21,902 bases of DNA from an uncultured Oscillospiraceae bacterium (GCA_905233595.1 CAJOFI010000056.1:1-21902); one strand, 5' to 3'. Numbered from the stretch's first letter, positions 8,477 through 16,470 are shown. Numbers and translations are program-made. The notes: generated by a model from the sequence alone, not told the origin.

Positions 8477-8488
8477 ATTGAACAATTG
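8477..8488. promoter_or_regulatory. Possible operator: AATTG-AA-CAATT dyad
   Basis: A perfect 5-bp inverted repeat with a 2-bp centre in the divergent fbp/transporter region, upstream of the transporter promoter. ATTGAACAATT recurs on the opposite strand at about 19247-19257, before the GtrII-like gene. No regulator is encoded nearby. AT-rich sequence makes chance occurrence likely. The rest of 8407-8519 shows only AT-rich sequence. Confidence 0.2.
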
Positions 8489-8519
8489 ACATTTTTTCGA
8501 TTTACTCTGTTGAAAAGGC

Positions 8520-8548
8520 TTGCACTTTGCGGCGGCGTATGGTAAAAT
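8520..8548 (+). promoter_or_regulatory. Promoter of the oligopeptide transporter operon
   Basis: TTGCAC (8520-8525), a 17-bp spacer and TAAAAT (8543-8548). It leaves a leader of about 140 nt before the binding-protein ATG at 8698. That leader holds a hairpin at 8641-8664 and the strong AAGGAGG at 8684-8690. No known riboswitch class is recognised in it. Confidence 0.65.
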
Positions 8549-8640
8549 CGAACATATCAAAAAAGGGGATAGGGGCATAATATACAATTTCCTTCCTCGT
8601 TTTTGGTGCTTATCTACAAAACCCAGGCGATCAACCCTGT

Positions 8641-8664
8641 GAACCTCGCCCGAATGGGCGGTTC
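8641..8664 (+). promoter_or_regulatory. Leader hairpin ahead of the binding-protein gene
   Basis: GAAC (8641-8644) pairs with GTTC (8661-8664), and CGCCC (8647-8651) pairs with GGGCG (8656-8660), with a CT bulge and a GAAT loop. It ends 20 nt before the ribosome site and is not followed by a U-run. It may protect the 5' end or tune translation. Confidence 0.4.
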
Positions 8665-8697
8665 AAAATACAAACATTCCGACAAGGAGGAAACAAA

Positions 8698-10863
8698 ATG
8701 AAGAAGTTCATCGCATTGCTGATGGCACTGGCCATGGTTCTGAGCCTGGCCGCCTGCGGCAGTAGCAATGAAACCAGCGCCCCCGTGGTCGAGACCACTT
8801 CCGTGACGGATGCACCCGCCGCCGAAGAGCCCGCTGCGGAGACCGCTGAGGAGCCCGCACCCGCTGCCGCAGAGGACGTCGTCTACGAGCGCGGCGACGA
8901 CGAGGAGATCTATGAGGCGAACCTCGGCGAGTACGAAGCCATGATGGAGAAGGCCAAGGCCGCCGAGACCAACGACGAGCGCTTTGTCCTCTACGCCCAG
9001 GCTGAGGCTTACCTGCTCGACTCCGCCGTCATGATCCCCACCACCACCCAGAACGGCGCCTACACCATCAGCCGCGTCGCTCCCCGTACCGTCCCCTACG
9101 TCCAGTGGGGCAACGATGACGACCGTCTGTTCGGCCTCGTGATCGCCGACGAGTTCCTGACTCCCGACGAGCGCGCCGACCTGTTCGAGCTCTGGGGCAA
9201 GGCCGTCGCCGGTGAGGGCGAGTACGATCCCGCCGCTTATCTGACCGACAAGGGCCACGAGCTGCAGAACACCTACGCTCTGACCTTCTCCACCGCGCCT
9301 GTCACCATCGACTGGCTGAACACCTCTTCCCAGTCTGACACCGAGATCACCGTCAACTGTGTCGATGGCCTCGTGCAGTACAACAACCTCAACCAGATGA
9401 TGCCCGCCCTGGCCGAGAGCTGGGAAGTCTCTGAGGACGGCACCGTTTACACCTTCCACATCCGCGAGGGCGTGCATTGGTACACCTCCGAGGGCACCGA
9501 GTATGCCGAAGTCACCGCCAAGGACTTTGAGGCCGGCTTCCATCACATGCTCGACACCCAGGCCGGTCTTGAGTGGCTGGTCGAGGGCGTTGTCGCCGGT
9601 GCTTCCGAGTATCTGAGCGGTGAGAGCTGGGACAACGTCGGCTACAAGGCCGTTGACGACTACACGCTCGAGGTCACCCTCTGCCAGGATACTCCTTACT
9701 TCATGACCATGCTGACCTACTCCTGCTTCCTGCCCATCTGCGAGGAGTTCTACCTCTCCCACGGCGGCGTGTTCGGCATCCAGGAGTATGCTGAGGCTTC
9801 TGCCGACACCAACAGCTACACCTACGGCAAGTCCGAGGACGTGGCTTCCCAGGTCTACTGCGGTCCCTTCCTGCTCCAGAAGCTGCAGAAGGATTCCGAG
9901 ATCTTCATCGTGAAGAACCCCGACTACTACAATGCCGACAAGGTCACCCTCGAGTCCATCAAGTGGGTCTACGACAACGGTGAGAACATGGACGCCTACT
10001 ACAAGGACGTTGTCAACGGCGTTTACGCCGGCACCGGCCTGACCGAGGCTTCCGGCACTCTGAAGCTCGCCAAGGACGACGGCAACTTCGACAAGTACGC
10101 TTACATCTCTGAGACCACCTCCACCTCTTACTTCGGCGGCCTCAACCTCAACCGCGGCACCTTCGCTCTGGAGTCCGGCGCCTGCGCCTCTCCCCAGACC
10201 GAGCAGCAGAAGATCGACACCCACACCGCTCTGAACAACAAGAACTTCCGCAAGGCCATGCAGCACGCCTTCGATAAGGCCACCCAGAACGCCACCTCCC
10301 GCGGCGAGGATCTCAAGCTCACCAACCTCCGCAATATGTACACGCACCCCGAGTTCGTCTCCCTGAGCGCTGACACCACCGACGAGAACGGCTTCACCTT
10401 CCCCGCCGGCACCTTCTACGGCGAGATGGTTCAGCACTACGTCGATGAGATGGGCGCCAAGATCACCGTTGCTGACGGTGTGAACGGCTGGTACGATCCC
10501 GACGCCGCTGTGGAGTATCTCGCTGCCGCCAAGGAAGAGCTGGGCGACTCCGTGAGCTACCCCATCCAGATCGACGTCGTGTACTACTCTCCCTCCGAGG
10601 CGCAGACCGCTCAGGCTCAGGCCTACAAGGCTGTCATCGAGGGCTGCCTGGGTGCCGAGAACGTCCAGGTCAACCTGCTCGAGGCGACCACCTCTGAGGA
10701 CTTCTACGCCTGCGGCTACCGCGCTTCCAACGGCGAGGCCGGCAACTTCGATATGTTCTACGGCTCCGGCTGGGGCCCCGACTTCGGCGATCCCTGCACC
10801 TACCTGGATACCTTCCTGGGCGAGGGCGCTGGCTACATGACCAAGGTCATCGGCCTGTTCTAA
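8698..10863 (+). CDS. Oligopeptide ABC transporter substrate-binding lipoprotein, apparently circularly permuted
   Basis: Extracellular lipoprotein of 721 residues that should capture peptides for the permease encoded downstream. The signal MKKFIALLMALAMVLSLAAC ends in a lipobox with lipid-bearing Cys20; an A/E/P/T-rich linker runs to about residue 60. SBP_bac_5 features begin near residue 190: DGLVQYNN (223-230), PALAESWEVSEDGTVYTFHI (236-255), then DFEAGFHHMLD. The domain ends with GSGWGPDFGDPCTYLDTFL just before the stop. In ordinary OppA proteins about 100 more residues follow that point, with a motif like YAEAE..LL..A.VIP. Here that block lies at the N-terminus instead (YAQAEAYLLDSAVMIP, residues 99-114, then RVAPRTVPYVQWG). 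This suggests a circular permutation. Start has AAGGAGG at ideal spacing. Codon use is strongly biased to C-ending codons, suggesting high expression. Substrate class (peptide) is inferred from family and operon. Confidence 0.9.
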   Translation: MKKFIALLMALAMVLSLAACGSSNETSAPVVETTSVTDAPAAEEPAAETAEEPAPAAAEDVVYERGDDEEIYEANLGEYEAMMEKAKAAETNDERFVLYAQAEAYLLDSAVMIPTTTQNGAYTISRVAPRTVPYVQWGNDDDRLFGLVIADEFLTPDERADLFELWGKAVAGEGEYDPAAYLTDKGHELQNTYALTFSTAPVTIDWLNTSSQSDTEITVNCVDGLVQYNNLNQMMPALAESWEVSEDGTVYTFHIREGVHWYTSEGTEYAEVTAKDFEAGFHHMLDTQAGLEWLVEGVVAGASEYLSGESWDNVGYKAVDDYTLEVTLCQDTPYFMTMLTYSCFLPICEEFYLSHGGVFGIQEYAEASADTNSYTYGKSEDVASQVYCGPFLLQKLQKDSEIFIVKNPDYYNADKVTLESIKWVYDNGENMDAYYKDVVNGVYAGTGLTEASGTLKLAKDDGNFDKYAYISETTSTSYFGGLNLNRGTFALESGACASPQTEQQKIDTHTALNNKNFRKAMQHAFDKATQNATSRGEDLKLTNLRNMYTHPEFVSLSADTTDENGFTFPAGTFYGEMVQHYVDEMGAKITVADGVNGWYDPDAAVEYLAAAKEELGDSVSYPIQIDVVYYSPSEAQTAQAQAYKAVIEGCLGAENVQVNLLEATTSEDFYACGYRASNGEAGNFDMFYGSGWGPDFGDPCTYLDTFLGEGAGYMTKVIGLF

Positions 10864-10900
10864 TCGGAACAATCGGATTCGCAGCAAGTTAAAACGCATT

Positions 10901-10938
10901 CGGACACATAGGAGGAGCAATCCTCCTATGTGTTTCCG
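10901..10938 (+). terminator. Strong stem-loop after the binding-protein gene (processing or partial terminator)
   Basis: Thirteen perfect base pairs (10904-10916 with 10921-10933) closed by a GCAA tetraloop, extended by CGG/CCG across a TT bulge. The 3' side is only TTTCCGAAAATT, a poor U-run, so it is more likely an mRNA-protecting or partly terminating hairpin. Such structures after binding-protein genes commonly raise their mRNA above that of the permease genes. Confidence 0.55.
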
Positions 10939-10988
10939 AAAATTACATCAACTAAGTAAATCGTAAAAGGCGAGCTCTGAGAGGGGAG

Positions 10989-11038
10989 AGCTAAGTTCTT
11001 TCCTCAGTCCTGGCCACGTCTGAGGGCGGAACTTAGCT
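10989..11038 (+). promoter_or_regulatory. Two-tier stem-loop in the transporter intergenic region
   Basis: AGCTAAGTTC (10989-10998) pairs with GAACTTAGCT (11029-11038), and inside it CCTCAG (11002-11007) pairs with CTGAGG (11020-11025). Four T follow (11038-11041). CTTAGC (11032-11037) can also pair with GCTAAG (11043-11048), giving an alternative fold. The arrangement resembles an attenuator or a weak terminator, but no known class is recognised. Confidence 0.4.
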
Positions 11039-11043
11039 TTTCG

Positions 11044-11162
11044 CTAAGGAACTGCCACGGAATAAGATGCGCAAAGATGGCTTAGGATTTTTCGCCTGTA
11101 GCAAGGCGTCAAAGCGCAGGAATACTTTGTGTATTGCAAGCTATTTCGTGACAGTTCCTAAG
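11044..11162. mobile_element. MITE-like 119-bp inverted-repeat element between the binding-protein and permease genes
   Basis: The ends form an imperfect terminal inverted repeat of about 21 bp (left CTAAGGAACTGCCACGGAATA; right end reverse-complemented matches at 18 of 21 positions). The interior holds a short hairpin, CGCC-TGTAGCAA-GGCG (about 11093-11108), and no coding sequence. A short non-coding element with terminal inverted repeats is typical of a MITE; no target-site duplication is evident and no transposase is nearby. The remaining 10864-11208 interval holds only the two stem-loops described separately and the oppB ribosome site. Confidence 0.5.
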
Positions 11163-11208
11163 AACGGAGAAAGGAGAAGCCCGTTGCAGTGCAGCGGAGT
11201 GAAAGCGT

Positions 11209-12789
11209 ATGAGAAAATACATGCTCAAGCGCATCCTGTTTTCGCTGTTCTCTCTCCTGGTCGTCGTGATGGTCGTCATGGTGCTGGTTTACAGTCTCAT
11301 CCAGCGCAACGTCATCTTCCAGACCGACGATACCTGGAACAAGAAGAGCAACAACGACAGGGTCATCTACGAGTACACCCAGTACCAGAAGTACGGGTAT
11401 CTCACCTGGGTGGACTACACCACCTTCGTCAAGAACAAGTACGAGGCCATCCTTGGCCCCGGCTACTCCACTGAGAAGGACTACACCACTGCCAAAAACG
11501 CGGTGCAGAATTCCGACTGGGCGGAGAACGAGGACGTGCAGGAGTTTATCAACACCTACGGCAACAAGGGTTATAAGCTCCGCTACCTCGAGCCGATGAA
11601 GTACAAGTCCGGCAAGACCAAGCCGGGCGGCACCGGCTATCTTATCGCCATCCAGGAGAAGAATGTGGTCTACCGCCTGTGGGACTACCTGCGCACCTTC
11701 ATCACCGCCGAGAACAAGAACATGGTCAAGGACCCGGAGCTGACCGAGCGCTACGTACGCTTTGAGAAGGATCCCTATTCCGGACTCTTTGCCATCGTCG
11801 GCTCGGGCACGCAGCACAAGTACCTCTTGTACTTTGACGGGCGCTTCCCCTTTATTCACCAGAACTGGCTGCACCTGAACCTCGGCACCTCCTATACCAC
11901 CTATCGCGGGCAGGAGATCACCTCGGTCATCACCGCCCCCACCGGGGAGCTCAAGACCAGCCGCCAGCAGTACCCCAACATGCTGGGCACCGATGAATAT
12001 GTGGACACCGCCATCGACTTCCACTCCCTCAGCTACAACACCGGCATTGTGAGCGAGGTCGAGAAGCAGCAGTTCCCCGATAAGTACACGGTGTACACCT
12101 ACAAGCGCTCTGGGCTTTCGATGATCGAGAACTCCTTCGTCATCGGCCTCATCGCGACCGCCATCGCCTACGCCCTCGGTCTGCCTCTCGGTATGCTCAA
12201 CGCCCGCCGCAAGGACAAGCTCGCCGACAAGCTGGGCAATATCTACATCATCTTCATCATGTCCGTCCCGTCCCTGGCCTACATCTTCATGTTTGCCGCC
12301 CTGGGCACGACGCTATTCCACCTGCCGTATAAGTTCGCAAACGCCGAGGTCAAGGCGCTGGCCTATATCCTGCCCACGATCTCGCTGTCCCTGCCCTCCA
12401 TCGGCAGTCTCATGAAGTGGATGCGCCGCTACATGATCGACCAGATGAACTCCGACTACGTGAAGTTCGCCCGCGCCGAAGGTCTCTCGGAGAAGGAGAT
12501 CTACAATGTGCACATCTCCAAGAACGCCTTTATCTACCTCGTGCACGGCATCCCCGCGAGCATCCTCGGCTGCCTGACCGGCGCCATCATCACCGAAACC
12601 GCGTACTCCGTCCCCGGCGTCGGCCGTCTGCTGACCCGCGCCATCAACACGCACGACAACGGCGTCATCGTGGCCTGCACGGTGTTCTACACCTCGCTGT
12701 CCATCATCTCTCTGATCCTGGGCGACCTGCTGCTGGCCAAGTACGACCCGCGCATTTCCCTCAGCTCTGAGAAAGGAGGCGGCCGTTAA
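11209..12789 (+). CDS. oppB: Oligopeptide ABC transporter permease (OppB/DppB-like) with large extracytoplasmic insertion
   Basis: Inner-membrane permease subunit, 526 residues against about 305-340 for ordinary OppB. TM1 is residues 8-31. Then come about 270 mostly hydrophilic, Tyr- and Lys-rich residues that should lie outside the cell, followed by the usual membrane core from about residue 302 (NSFVIGLIATAIAYALGLPL). The ATPase-contact EAA loop is YVKFARAEGLSEKEIY, starting near residue 417, and the closing TM segments end at LGDLLLAKYDPRI. Start ATG 11209 has GGAG at 11195-11198; an in-frame ATG at 11221 lacks a site. Its stop overlaps the oppC start by one base (TAATG), so translation is coupled. 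The insertion is well placed to contact the lipoprotein. Gene name follows family and position only. Confidence 0.9.
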   Translation: MRKYMLKRILFSLFSLLVVVMVVMVLVYSLIQRNVIFQTDDTWNKKSNNDRVIYEYTQYQKYGYLTWVDYTTFVKNKYEAILGPGYSTEKDYTTAKNAVQNSDWAENEDVQEFINTYGNKGYKLRYLEPMKYKSGKTKPGGTGYLIAIQEKNVVYRLWDYLRTFITAENKNMVKDPELTERYVRFEKDPYSGLFAIVGSGTQHKYLLYFDGRFPFIHQNWLHLNLGTSYTTYRGQEITSVITAPTGELKTSRQQYPNMLGTDEYVDTAIDFHSLSYNTGIVSEVEKQQFPDKYTVYTYKRSGLSMIENSFVIGLIATAIAYALGLPLGMLNARRKDKLADKLGNIYIIFIMSVPSLAYIFMFAALGTTLFHLPYKFANAEVKALAYILPTISLSLPSIGSLMKWMRRYMIDQMNSDYVKFARAEGLSEKEIYNVHISKNAFIYLVHGIPASILGCLTGAIITETAYSVPGVGRLLTRAINTHDNGVIVACTVFYTSLSIISLILGDLLLAKYDPRISLSSEKGGGR

Positions 12790-13754
12790 TGAGCAAGAAG
12801 AACAATACCCCCAGGACCGAGGCGGAGCTGTTCCGCTTTATCGACCGGGACGATATCGCTTCCGAGAAGATCACCGCGCCGCGTTACTCCTACTGGAAGA
12901 GCGTGTTCCGCGTCTTCTTCCGCAAGAAGATCAACATCTTCATGATCGCGCTGTTCGTGTTCATTTTCCTCGTCGCCTTCATCATGCCGATCTTCTGGCC
13001 GTATAACCCGATGGAGAACGTCACCAACGGCAACACCTATAACCTCAGCCCCAGCGCCGCCATGAAGTACTTCGGGCCGAACATCAAGTGGATCCTCGGC
13101 ACCGGCACCCTCGGCAACTCCATCTTCTACGGCTGCATCTCCGGCGCGCGCACCTCGCTGCTGCTGGCTGTGATTTGCGCGGCGATCAACATGACCATCG
13201 GCATCCTCGTCGGCGCCCTGTGGGGCTACTCCAAGAAGGTGGACGCCGTGATGATCGTGGTGTACAACATCATCGCAAACGTGCCGTACATCCTGCTCAT
13301 CACCGTTCTTGTGTACATCATCGGCTCCGGCTTCTGGCCCTTCGTCTTCGCGCTGACCGTCACGGGCTGGCTCAGCATCGCCTACTTCTTCCGTACCCAG
13401 GTCATGATCATCCGTGACCGCGAGTACTCCCTGGCCTCCCGCTGCCTCGGCACGCCGGTCGCCCGCGTGATCTCCAAGAACATCCTGCCCTTCCTCACGA
13501 GCGTCATCGTGACCCTGCTCGCGACCGAGCTTCCCAGCTACATCTCCATGGAGGTGTTCCTGAGCTTCATCGGCGTGGGTCTGAGCGCCTCGATCCCGTC
13601 TCTGGGTCGTATGATCCAGCAGGGGCAGACCGCGTTCCTCACCTATCCCTGGGCCTTCTGGCCCCCCGTGGTCATCGCCTCTGCGATCACCATTATCCTG
13701 TACCTGCTCGGTCAGAACCTGGCGGACGCCTCTGACCCCAGGACGCATATGTAA
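12789..13754 (+). CDS. oppC: Oligopeptide ABC transporter permease (OppC/DppC-like)
   Basis: The second permease subunit, 321 residues, normal for the family. An N-terminal cytoplasmic tail (about 45 residues) is followed by TM1 (NIFMIALFVFIFLVAFIM), a periplasmic-side loop with the family-typical LGTGTLGNSIFYGCISGAR, then the core TM bundle. The EAA loop is SLASRCLGTPVARVISKNIL. The C-terminus has the familiar LGQNLADASDPR. It overlaps oppB by one base and lies 12 bp before oppD, which has its own AAGGAGG. OppB and OppC together form the translocation path. Unlike its neighbours it carries no obvious extra domain. Confidence 0.93.
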   Translation: MSKKNNTPRTEAELFRFIDRDDIASEKITAPRYSYWKSVFRVFFRKKINIFMIALFVFIFLVAFIMPIFWPYNPMENVTNGNTYNLSPSAAMKYFGPNIKWILGTGTLGNSIFYGCISGARTSLLLAVICAAINMTIGILVGALWGYSKKVDAVMIVVYNIIANVPYILLITVLVYIIGSGFWPFVFALTVTGWLSIAYFFRTQVMIIRDREYSLASRCLGTPVARVISKNILPFLTSVIVTLLATELPSYISMEVFLSFIGVGLSASIPSLGRMIQQGQTAFLTYPWAFWPPVVIASAITIILYLLGQNLADASDPRTHM

Positions 13755-13766
13755 GGAGGGGAGACC

Positions 13767-15518
13767 ATGAGCGAGAATACCGAAAGAAAAGTTCTCCTTT
13801 CCCTGAAGAACGTTGTGGTGCAGTTCAACGTGCGCGGCCGTATCCTCACGGCCATCCGCAACGTCTCTCTGGACATCTATGAAAACGAATCCCTCGCCAT
13901 CGTGGGCGAGTCCGGCTCCGGCAAGTCCGTTCTGACCAAGACCTTTGCCGGCATGCTCGATTCCAACGGCTTCATCCCCCAGGGAAGCATCATCTTTGCC
14001 GACGACGAGATCTCCAAGACCGACGTTAAGCTCGACAAGCGCAACCGCCAGATCATGGAGAGAGCGCTCAATATGCTCAACAAGCACTCCGTGCTCGAGC
14101 GCGGCGCGAAGGAATACCTCGCCATCAAGGACAAGGAGAAGCAGATCGAGTACGCAAAGTCCCTCTCCCCGGATGAAGAGGCCGATTTCGCCGCTCGCCT
14201 CAAGGAGTTGGGCGACGACATCGTCGATAAGAACAACTACCTCTGGACGCTCGACAAGAAGGCCGACGCCGAGGAGTACCGCAAGCTGAGCGAGGAGATC
14301 AAAGACCTCTCCGCGAAGAAGGACGCGGTCGAGAAGGAGAAGACCGCCCTTGCCAAAAAGCGCGCCGAGAGCTACAAGGCTGACAGCGAGCGCGCCGCGA
14401 AGGATCAGAAGGCGCTGAGCGATCTCAAGGCGCTGCGCGAACAGAAGATCGCCAAGCCTGACAAGGAGGGCAACGTCAACGGTCTGAGCGACAAGGTGCT
14501 CGAGCGCAACCAGATCCTCGCCTATGAGGTCGTGCTCTCCATCGCGCGCTATCCCTTCCACACGCAGATGCAGTTCATGCGCAAGCTCAACGGCGCCTTC
14601 AAGCAGGCCATGACGATGGGGCTCGACCTTGACGATCCCACCGTGCGCAACAAGATCTTCGAGACCGTCACCTTCCGCGTGGAGTACCGCAGCTACGAGC
14701 AGGCGACCGAGACCCTGCACGGCTACGGCATCATCGACTGCGCCAAGATCAAGTACACCAACGACTGGCAGCAGATCCGCGGCGCGCGCATCGCCACCGT
14801 GTTCCAGGACCCCATGACCTCCCTCAACCCGGTCATCACCATCGGCAAGCAGATCATGACTGTCATCCTCAAGCACCAGCACTGCAGCAACGCCGAGGCG
14901 CGCGAGCGCACCATCGACATCATGCGCAAGGTCGGCATCCCCGACCCCGAGAAGCGCTTTGACGATTACCCCTTCGAGTATTCCGGCGGCATGCGCCAGC
15001 GCATCGTCATCGCGATCGCCCTGTCCTGCCAGCCGAAGATCCTCATCTGCGACGAGCCGACCACCGCGCTGGACGTGACCATCCAGGCGCAGATCATCCG
15101 GCTCATCAAGGATTTGCAGCATGAGCTCGGCTTCACCACCGTCTACATCACGCACGACCTCGGCGTCGTCGCGAACGTGGCGGAGCGCGTGGCGGTGCTC
15201 TACGGCGGGCAGATCGTCGAGATGGGCACCGTGGAGGAGTCCCTGCCCCAGCTATGCGAAAAGGGCACGGATCTCTTCTCCATCCCCGGCACGCCGCCCT
15301 CCCTGTATAACAAGATCGTGGGCGACGCTTTTGCCCCGCGCAACCAGTACGCAATGGCCATCGACCTCGTGGAGGAGCCGCCCATGTTCCAGGTCAGCCC
15401 CACCCACTTCGCCAAGACCTGGCTGCTCGACCCCCGCGCGCCCAAGACCGACGCGCCCGCAAATATCCAGAATCTGCATGAGAAGATCAAGAAAACCTAC
15501 GTGGATTTTGACGCATAA
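13767..15518 (+). CDS. oppD: Oligopeptide ABC transporter ATPase (OppD-like) with ~250-residue insertion in the nucleotide-binding domain
   Basis: Cytoplasmic ATPase, 583 residues against about 330-350 for OppD. Walker A is GESGSGKS (residues 47-54). The Q-loop ([12 protein letters not shown]) appears only near residue 345, whereas about 45-50 residues usually separate them. The extra block (roughly 85-335) is highly charged, with heptad-like stretches such as [20 protein letters not shown] and a Lys/Glu/Ala-rich helix, then a more globular part ending in a [12 protein letters not shown] region. After it the domain is complete: signature YSGGMRQR, Walker [15 protein letters not shown]-loop YITHDLG, and the Oligo_HPY tail [13 protein letters not shown] and [12 protein letters not shown]. 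The reading frame is open throughout, so the insertion is real coding sequence. Ten bases separate it from oppF. Confidence 0.92.
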   Translation: MSENTERKVLLSLKNVVVQFNVRGRILTAIRNVSLDIYENESLAIVGESGSGKSVLTKTFAGMLDSNGFIPQGSIIFADDEISKTDVKLDKRNRQIMERALNMLNKHSVLERGAKEYLAIKDKEKQIEYAKSLSPDEEADFAARLKELGDDIVDKNNYLWTLDKKADAEEYRKLSEEIKDLSAKKDAVEKEKTALAKKRAESYKADSERAAKDQKALSDLKALREQKIAKPDKEGNVNGLSDKVLERNQILAYEVVLSIARYPFHTQMQFMRKLNGAFKQAMTMGLDLDDPTVRNKIFETVTFRVEYRSYEQATETLHGYGIIDCAKIKYTNDWQQIRGARIATVFQDPMTSLNPVITIGKQIMTVILKHQHCSNAEARERTIDIMRKVGIPDPEKRFDDYPFEYSGGMRQRIVIAIALSCQPKILICDEPTTALDVTIQAQIIRLIKDLQHELGFTTVYITHDLGVVANVAERVAVLYGGQIVEMGTVEESLPQLCEKGTDLFSIPGTPPSLYNKIVGDAFAPRNQYAMAIDLVEEPPMFQVSPTHFAKTWLLDPRAPKTDAPANIQNLHEKIKKTYVDFDA

Positions 15519-15529
15519 GGAGGCAGCAT

Positions 15530-16421
15530 ATGGATCAGAAGGAAAAGAAAGTGCTGCTGTCCATCCAGAATCTGGACGTTGTGTTCGGACACGGCAAGAA
15601 GGCCTTTAAGGCTGTTGACAACGTAAGCTTCGATATCTACAAGGGCGAGACCCTGTCCCTCGTGGGCGAGTCCGGCTCCGGCAAGACCACGATCGGCCGC
15701 GCCATCGTGCGCATCAACCCCTGCTCCGCCGGCGCGATCTACTACGACGGGAAGAAGATCTCCGGCAAGCTCTCCCGCAAGGACGACCGCGAGGTCATCC
15801 GCAAGATCCAGATGATCTTCCAGGACCCCGCCGCCTCGCTGAATGAGCGCGCGACCATTGAGTACATCATCTCCGAGGGTCTGTACAACTTCCACCTGTA
15901 CAAGGACGAGAAGGATCGCATCGCGAAGATCGAGCAGATCACCCGCGACGTCGGCCTCCTGCCCGAGCATCTGACCCGCTACCCGCACGAGTTCTCCGGC
16001 GGCCAGCGCCAGCGCGTCGGCCTTGCCCGCTCCATCGTCATGGAGCCGGAATTCGTCGTCGCGGACGAAGAAGTTCCAGAACGAGCGCGGGCTGACCTAC
16101 CTCTTTATCGCGCATGACCTCTCCATCGTCCGCTTCATCTCCGACCGCATCGTGGTCATCTACAAGGGGCGCATCATGGAGATCGCGGAGACGGAGGAGC
16201 TCTTCGCCTACCCGCTGCACCCCTATACGAAGACGCTGATCTCCGCCATCCCCATCCCCGACCCCATCATCGAGAAGGAGAAGAAGCTCTTCGTCTACTC
16301 CCCCTCGATGCACGACTACTCGGTGGAGAAGCCCTCCCTAGTCGATATCGGCAACGGGCACATGGTCTTCGGCAGCCCCAGCGAGATCGAGAAGTACAAG
16401 CAGATCCGTTACGCGGAATAA
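15530..16421 (+). pseudogene. oppF: Oligopeptide ABC transporter ATPase (OppF-like), frame broken, D-loop missing
   Basis: Second ATPase of the transporter. In the first frame (from 15530, AAGGAGG upstream) it has Walker [11 protein letters not shown]-loop [12 protein letters not shown], signature [14 protein letters not shown] and Walker B EFVVADE. At about 16068 the sequence jumps to [20 protein letters not shown] in another frame, with the H-loop and a normal OppF C-terminus ([15 protein letters not shown]) to the stop at 16421. The D-loop and following helix (in OppD here, [17 protein letters not shown]) are absent. About 17 codons are lost, 3n+2 bases, probably 50 or 53. Read literally, the first frame stops at 16117 (195 residues) without an H-loop and could not be a working ATPase. 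Since the other four components look functional, a sequence or assembly error is a serious alternative. Confidence 0.88.
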
Positions 16422-16430
16422 CACAAAACC

Positions 16431-16470
16431 GCCCCGCTTGCCCGGCAACCCGGGCGCAGCGGGGCTTTTT
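16431..16470 (+). terminator. Rho-independent terminator of the transporter operon
   Basis: GCCCCGCT (16431-16438) pairs with AGCGGGGC (16458-16465), extended inward by GCCCG/CGGGC (16440-16444 with 16451-16455), followed by five T (16466-16470). It lies 9 bp after the oppF stop and only 8 bp before the next ATG, so any transcription of that gene must read through or start very near it. Confidence 0.9.

Noticed and set aside
8549..8697. Riboswitch or T-box in the transporter leader
   Set aside because: The ~140-nt leader has one hairpin, but no conserved T-box, SAM, lysine or other recognisable core.
8614..10920. A 768-residue open frame antisense to the binding-protein gene
   Set aside because: Its Val/Leu/Gly-rich, repetitive translation is what a C-ending codon bias gives on the opposite strand. 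The sense protein has a lipobox, family motifs and an ideal ribosome site.
13872..14800. The OppD insertion as an intein, intron or inserted gene
   Set aside because: There is no splice motif, no frame break and no independent start or domain. The insertion is coding sequence within one frame, similar in codon use to its flanks.
12786..15155. A 789-residue antisense frame across oppC and oppD
   Set aside because: It covers two clearly coding genes on the plus strand, has no recognisable domain and has no ribosome site.
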